Positions 60,122-64,000 of a stretch of 64,000 bases of DNA are shown in pieces. The stretch is from UBA11872 sp965198285 (GTDB taxonomy: Bacteria > Chloroflexota > UBA11872): contig OZ240251.1 in assembly GCA_965198285.1 (NCBI GenBank), positions 3,720,001-3,784,000 of the forward strand, read 5' to 3'. Position 1 is the first letter of the stretch, and each line of letters starts with the position of its first letter. The notes beneath the pieces are model-generated. The model made no database searches, was not told where the DNA came from, and saw only the letters and a list, made by a program, of their open reading frames with translations. A program made the position numbers and the translations under genes.

Positions 60122-60151
60122 TTGACTGCCAGGAACCGTCTGCCTTAGCAT
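60122..60151 (+). promoter_or_regulatory. candidate promoter of parA-ftsZ
   Basis: TTGACT (60122-60127), an 18-bp spacer and TAGCAT (60146-60151), about 57 bp before the parA ATG. A fair but not strong match. Confidence 0.45.
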
Positions 60152-60207
60152 CCCTTCGAGATCGTCGCCGTGGGGGCCGGTGGGCGACGCTTCCGTGGAG
60201 GCTCCCC

Positions 60208-60984
60208 ATGGCCGTGACTATCGCCATCGCCAACCAGAAGGGCGGCGTTGGCAAAACGACCACCACATCCAATTTGGCGTCCACCCTGGCCCGCTCCGGG
60301 CTCAAGCTGCTCGTAATCGACTGCGACCCACAAGCCAACCTCACATCCTCGTTCGGCGTCGAACGTGTCATGGACGCCACGCTGGCCGATGCTCTGCTCA
60401 ACCGTGACGCCGATCTGCCCCGCTACCGGGTCAACGACCCCGCCGGTGCCACCGTGGACGTTGTGCCGGCCTCGCCCGAACTCGCCCGCGTCGAGTCGAC
60501 GCTCCAGACAAAGTTGGGTCGCGAACTACGCCTGCGCGAGCACGTGCTGCGTGTGGACACGGAGTACGACTACATCCTCTTCGACACGCCGCCGTCGCTG
60601 GGAGTGCTGACCATCAATGCCTTGGTCGCGTCCGAGTGGGTCATCATTCCCACCGAAGCCCGGTTCTTTTCCCTGCAAGGGCTGCAAATGCTGAATGAGA
60701 GCATCGAGGAAGTGACCTTCCTCAACCCGCGCCTGAAGGTGCTCGGCATCGTCCTCAGTAAATTCGACCGCCGGCTGCGCGAGGAAAAGACCGTGGCCGA
60801 GTATTTGCGGGAGCGCTGGGGCGCCAGCGTCTTCGAATCCGACATCCCCACCAACAGCAAGATCCTGGAAGCCGCCAGCACCGGCGTCTCCATCTTCGCC
60901 GCGGGCAAAGCCAACCGCGGCGCCCGCCGCGCGGTCCAGGCCTACGCAACCCTGGCCGCGGAGGTGCGTACCCGTGCCGCCTAG
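60208..60984 (+). CDS. parA: ParA/Soj-type ATPase
   Basis: 258-residue Walker-type ATPase. ANQKGGVGKTTTTSNLAS is the deviant Walker A loop, DCDPQANLTSS and FDTPPSLG follow, and the mid-part SEWVIIPTEARFFSLQGL is standard for Soj. No MinD-type C-terminal amphipathic helix is seen. The usual neighbour parB is missing; instead the gene overlaps ftsZ by 11 bp. It may serve chromosome segregation or, like MipZ, position FtsZ (inference from context only). Confidence 0.92.
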   Translation: MAVTIAIANQKGGVGKTTTTSNLASTLARSGLKLLVIDCDPQANLTSSFGVERVMDATLADALLNRDADLPRYRVNDPAGATVDVVPASPELARVESTLQTKLGRELRLREHVLRVDTEYDYILFDTPPSLGVLTINALVASEWVIIPTEARFFSLQGLQMLNESIEEVTFLNPRLKVLGIVLSKFDRRLREEKTVAEYLRERWGASVFESDIPTNSKILEAASTGVSIFAAGKANRGARRAVQAYATLAAEVRTRAA

Positions 60985-62173
60985 CGACCGCGGCGGGTTC
61001 GACCCCGACCGCCTGGATGACCTGCAGCGACCCACCAACCTGGTGCCGCGCATCCTGCGCCAGGACCCGGACCCCGGATCCACGAAGTCCGTGCCGGGCC
61101 TCACCGACATTCGCGTAATCGGAGTCGGCGGCGCCGGCAACAACGCCGTCAACCGCATGGTCGCCGCCGAACTCGACGGCGTGGAGTTCATCTCCGTCAA
61201 CACCGACGCCCAGGATCTGGCCGCCTCCAATGCGCACCGTCGCCTCCTGCTTGGCAGCCGTTCCACCGACCATCTCGGCTCGGGCGGCGATCCCCGGCTG
61301 GGCGAGCGCGCGGCCACCGAGAGCAGCGACGAACTGGCCGACCTGGTTGATGGCGCCGACATGGTGTTTATCACCGCCGGCATGGGCGGCGGAACCGGTA
61401 CCGGCGCCACCCCGATCCTGGCGGATCGCGCCATGGAAGCCGGGGCCCTTACGGTGGCCGTCGTAACCGTGCCCTTCACCTTTGAAGGCACGCGGCGCGT
61501 CCAGGTTGCCCGCCAGGGTCTGGCTGACGTTGACACGCGCGTGGACGCCCTGATCACGCTCCACAACGACAAGCTGCTGGAGCACGCCGACGCTCGCACC
61601 GCGTTCTCCGACGCCTTTCTGATGGCTGACGCGATGCTGCACCGCGGCGTGCAGGGCGTCACGGATCTGATTACATCCACCGGCCTAGTCAACGTTGACT
61701 TTGCTGACGTGCGGTCGGTCATGCGCGACTCTGGAAGCGCCATGATGGGCGTCGGCGAAGCCTCCGGCGAAGAACGCGCCCTCCGCGCGGTGCGCCAGGC
61801 CATGGAGAGTCCCCTCCTCGACACCTCCATCGACGACGCCCGCGGCGTGCTCATCAACATCACCGCCTCGGACGACGTGGCCATCGCCGAGATCAACGCT
61901 GCCGCCGAGCACGTAACCGCGGTCGCCGCACCTGATGCCAACATCATCTTTGGCACTGTGGTCGATCCGCGCATGGGCCAGGCCATTCGAGTGACACTGA
62001 TCGCTACCGGCTTCCAAGCCTCGCGGCCGCCCGAGGTTGCCTGGCCGCAATCCAGCCGGCGGCAGCGTCCGGACCGCGGAACAACGTCCCGCCCGCGGCG
62101 CGGCCGGCGCGAAGGTCTTGCCGACGATCAGGTCGACGTACCCGCCTTTCTGCGTCGGCGCTCTCCGTCCTAA
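60974..62173 (+). CDS. ftsZ: cell division protein FtsZ
   Basis: 399-residue tubulin-like GTPase that forms the division ring. It has IGVGGAGNNAVNRM, the tubulin signature GMGGGTGTGATP (about residues 136-146) and the T7-like STGLVNVDFADV region. A long N-terminal extension (about 45 residues), a linker (about 350-385) and a conserved end VDVPAFLRRR, the peptide that binds FtsA/ZipA-type partners elsewhere, are clear. The region after T2 (SRSTDHLGSGGDPRLGERA) is divergent. The GTG start lies inside the end of parA. No ftsA or ftsQ nearby. Confidence 0.94.
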   Translation: MPPSDRGGFDPDRLDDLQRPTNLVPRILRQDPDPGSTKSVPGLTDIRVIGVGGAGNNAVNRMVAAELDGVEFISVNTDAQDLAASNAHRRLLLGSRSTDHLGSGGDPRLGERAATESSDELADLVDGADMVFITAGMGGGTGTGATPILADRAMEAGALTVAVVTVPFTFEGTRRVQVARQGLADVDTRVDALITLHNDKLLEHADARTAFSDAFLMADAMLHRGVQGVTDLITSTGLVNVDFADVRSVMRDSGSAMMGVGEASGEERALRAVRQAMESPLLDTSIDDARGVLINITASDDVAIAEINAAAEHVTAVAAPDANIIFGTVVDPRMGQAIRVTLIATGFQASRPPEVAWPQSSRRQRPDRGTTSRPRRGRREGLADDQVDVPAFLRRRSPS

Positions 62174-62226
62174 GCTCACACGCAGAAGCGCCGCGACCTG
62201 ACCGCGGCGGACGGAAGGGATGACGT

Positions 62227-64000
62227 GTGACCCAGGCTCGTGACGGGGCTGAACCGGGCCGGCAGTTCGCGCGCTGGCTGGCCGACCAGGCCGACGCGGC
62301 CCTGGACGCCCCCATGCTGGACGCCGGGCGTCTGTTGCTCCAATTGCGCGCCAACCGCGCGTTCCTGCGCCATATCGAGAGCGCCGGAACCACCGTGGCC
62401 GAGCGCGGCGGCTCGCTGTCGGGCCTGCTCGCCACCGCCCTCGAACGCATGGGAGCGCTGGGCGCCGCCGTCCTGCGCGACGCCAATCGGGAGCAGCACG
62501 AGGCCATCGTGGATCAGCTCGTCCAGTTGCAGACCGCCGCGGTTCAGTCGCTCGTGCGCGGCTACGACGCCATCGTCCCCATCAACGCCACCCCCACCGA
62601 ACGCGAACGGCTCCTGGACAACACGGTCCGCGCGCTGGACCGGATCAACAGCGTCATCAACTCGTCACTGGAACTGGACGAGGTCCTCATGGCCACGGTC
62701 GAGTCCATCTCGGACCTGCTGGGCGTCTCGGAAGTCACCATCTACCTCTACGACGAGGCGATCGACCGCCTGATCCTCAGCGCCACCCGCGCCTTCAACC
62801 CCGAAGCCGTCGGGCAGACGACCCTGGCGCTGGGCGAGGGCATCATCGGCTGGGCGGCTCAGGTCGGACAGCCCGTGGCCGTCCGCGACGCCTGGAGCGA
62901 TCCCCGCTTCAAATACGTGCCGGGCCTCGGTGAAGAGGACCTGCGCAGCTTCCTTGTCGTCCCCATCGTGATCTTCACCGTCGAGCGCCTGATCGGCGTG
63001 CTGAGCATGGCCAGCCCGCAGTTCCGCGACTTTACGGACGAGGAGGTCCGCTTCGCCGAGATCACCGCTGGCCAGCTGGCCATCGCCGTGGAGAACGCCA
63101 GGCTGCACGGGCAGACCGACGATGCCTTGCACGGGAAGATCGAGCAGCTCACGACCGTCCAAAACCTCGCGCGCACCCTGACCTCGGACCTGGAACCCGG
63201 CTCCGTGCTGGCCCAGATCGCCCAGACCGCCGCCCACCTGATCGGCGTGGACAAGGCGGCCATCTGGCAGGTGGACGAAGACGGCAAACGCATGCGAATC
63301 GTTGCTGCCCACAACCTCGGCGACGCCTACCGCCAGCACACCCTGCGCATCGGCGACGGCGTCGTCGGCCGCGCTGTCGCGACCCGTGCGCCGGTGGTCG
63401 TCAACGACGCGATGAACGATGAGCGGCTCGTCGCGACCCGTGAACTGATCGCTACCGAGGGCTACAGCGCCCTGTTCAGCGTGCCGCTCATCCTGCGCGA
63501 CCGCGCGGTGGGCGCGATCAGCCTATATAGCCCCACGCCCCACGAATACACGCAGGAACAGGTGGACTTGGCCTTCACCTTCGCCAACCACGCGGCCATC
63601 GCCATCGAGAACGCCCGCCTCTTCGAGGAGGTACGCCAGGGGCTCGAAACCAAATCCATCCTGCTCCAGGAGATGCACCACCGCGTCAAGAACAACATGC
63701 AGACCATCGCCTCCCTGCTCGAAATGCAGGCCCGGCGCACCGAAACCCAGGAAGCCTCCACCCTGCTCAAGCTCAGCGCCGGACGCATCGGCGGCATGGC
63801 CCGCGTCCATGACCTGCTATCGCAGGACGCCATCGGACAGACCACCGTCCACCAGATCATTGACTCGATGGCTGACATGCTGCGCGGCGACCTGAACGCC
63901 AGCGGCCGCCGCATCGACATCACGGTCGAGGCGCGGCCTGGCCGCATTCAGTCGGAGAAGGCGACGGTCTTCGCCCTCGTCATCAACGAACTCTTGTGGA
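62227..64000 (+). CDS. GAF-GAF sensor histidine kinase (HisKA_2 type), 3' end cut off
   Basis: 591 residues visible; the kinase catalytic domain is cut by the window end. A helical N-terminus (about 1-125) is followed by GAF 1 (about 145-300) and GAF 2 (about 305-470). The dimerisation domain LLQEMHHRVKNNMQTIASLL (phospho-acceptor His484 or His485) marks the HisKA_2/HWE-like class, usually partnered with non-DNA-binding regulators. No transmembrane helix is visible, so it should sense cytoplasmic signals such as cyclic nucleotides, small ligands or redox state. The start is GTG 62227, with GGAAGGG about ten bases upstream. 53 bp after ftsZ. Confidence 0.9.
   Translation, partial: MTQARDGAEPGRQFARWLADQADAALDAPMLDAGRLLLQLRANRAFLRHIESAGTTVAERGGSLSGLLATALERMGALGAAVLRDANREQHEAIVDQLVQLQTAAVQSLVRGYDAIVPINATPTERERLLDNTVRALDRINSVINSSLELDEVLMATVESISDLLGVSEVTIYLYDEAIDRLILSATRAFNPEAVGQTTLALGEGIIGWAAQVGQPVAVRDAWSDPRFKYVPGLGEEDLRSFLVVPIVIFTVERLIGVLSMASPQFRDFTDEEVRFAEITAGQLAIAVENARLHGQTDDALHGKIEQLTTVQNLARTLTSDLEPGSVLAQIAQTAAHLIGVDKAAIWQVDEDGKRMRIVAAHNLGDAYRQHTLRIGDGVVGRAVATRAPVVVNDAMNDERLVATRELIATEGYSALFSVPLILRDRAVGAISLYSPTPHEYTQEQVDLAFTFANHAAIAIENARLFEEVRQGLETKSILLQEMHHRVKNNMQTIASLLEMQARRTETQEASTLLKLSAGRIGGMARVHDLLSQDAIGQTTVHQIIDSMADMLRGDLNASGRRIDITVEARPGRIQSEKATVFALVINELLW

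Overview
The window is GC-rich, densely coded bacterial chromosome that is almost entirely housekeeping and biosynthesis. It carries no rRNA, tRNA, CRISPR array or recognisable transposase. The gene repertoire best fits a member of the Chloroflexota, perhaps a marine or host-associated SAR202/Dehalococcoidia-like lineage. The reasons are the K+-independent H+-pyrophosphatase, plant-type leucine-rich repeats, the nickel racemase LarA, paired Ldh2-type dehydrogenases, T-box control of branched-chain amino acid genes and HspR-type heat-shock control. This placement is inference, because no rRNA or other decisive marker lies in the window.

Layout. 1-6.4 kb, minus strand: argJ (cut by the window edge), argC, uppP, hppA, hisC. 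6.4-8.1 kb: a plus-strand insertion coding for a HEPN(Swt1-type)-LRR protein that looks foreign beside its neighbours. 8.2-17.5 kb: Nudix hydrolase, M29 aminopeptidase, gyrB, plsX, a lipoprotein hydrolase, a multi-pass membrane protein interrupted by a repeat, a cobalamin adenosyltransferase and a nitrilase-family amidase. 17.5-22.9 kb: DUF971 protein, a nucleotidyltransferase/phosphohexomutase fusion, a GT2 glycosyltransferase, purine nucleoside phosphorylase and a Xer recombinase. 23-31.5 kb: LarA, a small unknown protein, an amidohydrolase, groES-groEL, and an aminotransferase-Ldh2-Ldh2 cassette. 31.5-41.4 kb: hsp20 with a strong promoter and HAIR-like operator, a DksA-type zinc finger, threonine synthase, a cupin, a flippase, a GDP-deoxyhexose block (gmd, reductase, hexomutase, cupin), yqeC and an M20 peptidase. 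41.4-52.2 kb: a membrane-anchored coiled-coil protein and one long minus-strand branched-chain amino acid operon led by a T-box (ilvB-ilvN-ilvC-leuA-leuC-leuD-leuB, then cimA). 52.4-64 kb: an exonuclease, a RidA protein, a class III aminotransferase, holA/rpsT, a secreted spondin-domain protein, a GTPase-dead YchF-like protein, pyrD, parA overlapping ftsZ, and a GAF-GAF histidine kinase cut by the window end.

How it works together. The BCAA block runs from acetolactate synthesis through isopropylmalate to leucine. The citramalate synthase feeds isoleucine synthesis without threonine deaminase. The mannose nucleotidyltransferase, gmd/reductase, hexomutase, GT2 and flippase genes point to cell-surface glycan synthesis from GDP-sugars. 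LarA, the two Ldh2 enzymes and the aminotransferases suggest 2-hydroxy/2-oxo acid metabolism.

The genome is strongly compacted. Many gene pairs overlap by ATGA or GTGA, and four convergent pairs share a single 4-bp YTAG stop. The most unusual items are the HEPN-LRR fusion with an altered HEPN motif, the YchF-like pseudo-GTPase, the parA-ftsZ overlap, the T-box/BCAA operon with a possible extra leader peptide, the HAIR-like operator on hsp20 and a dRS3-like palindrome inside a coding region.
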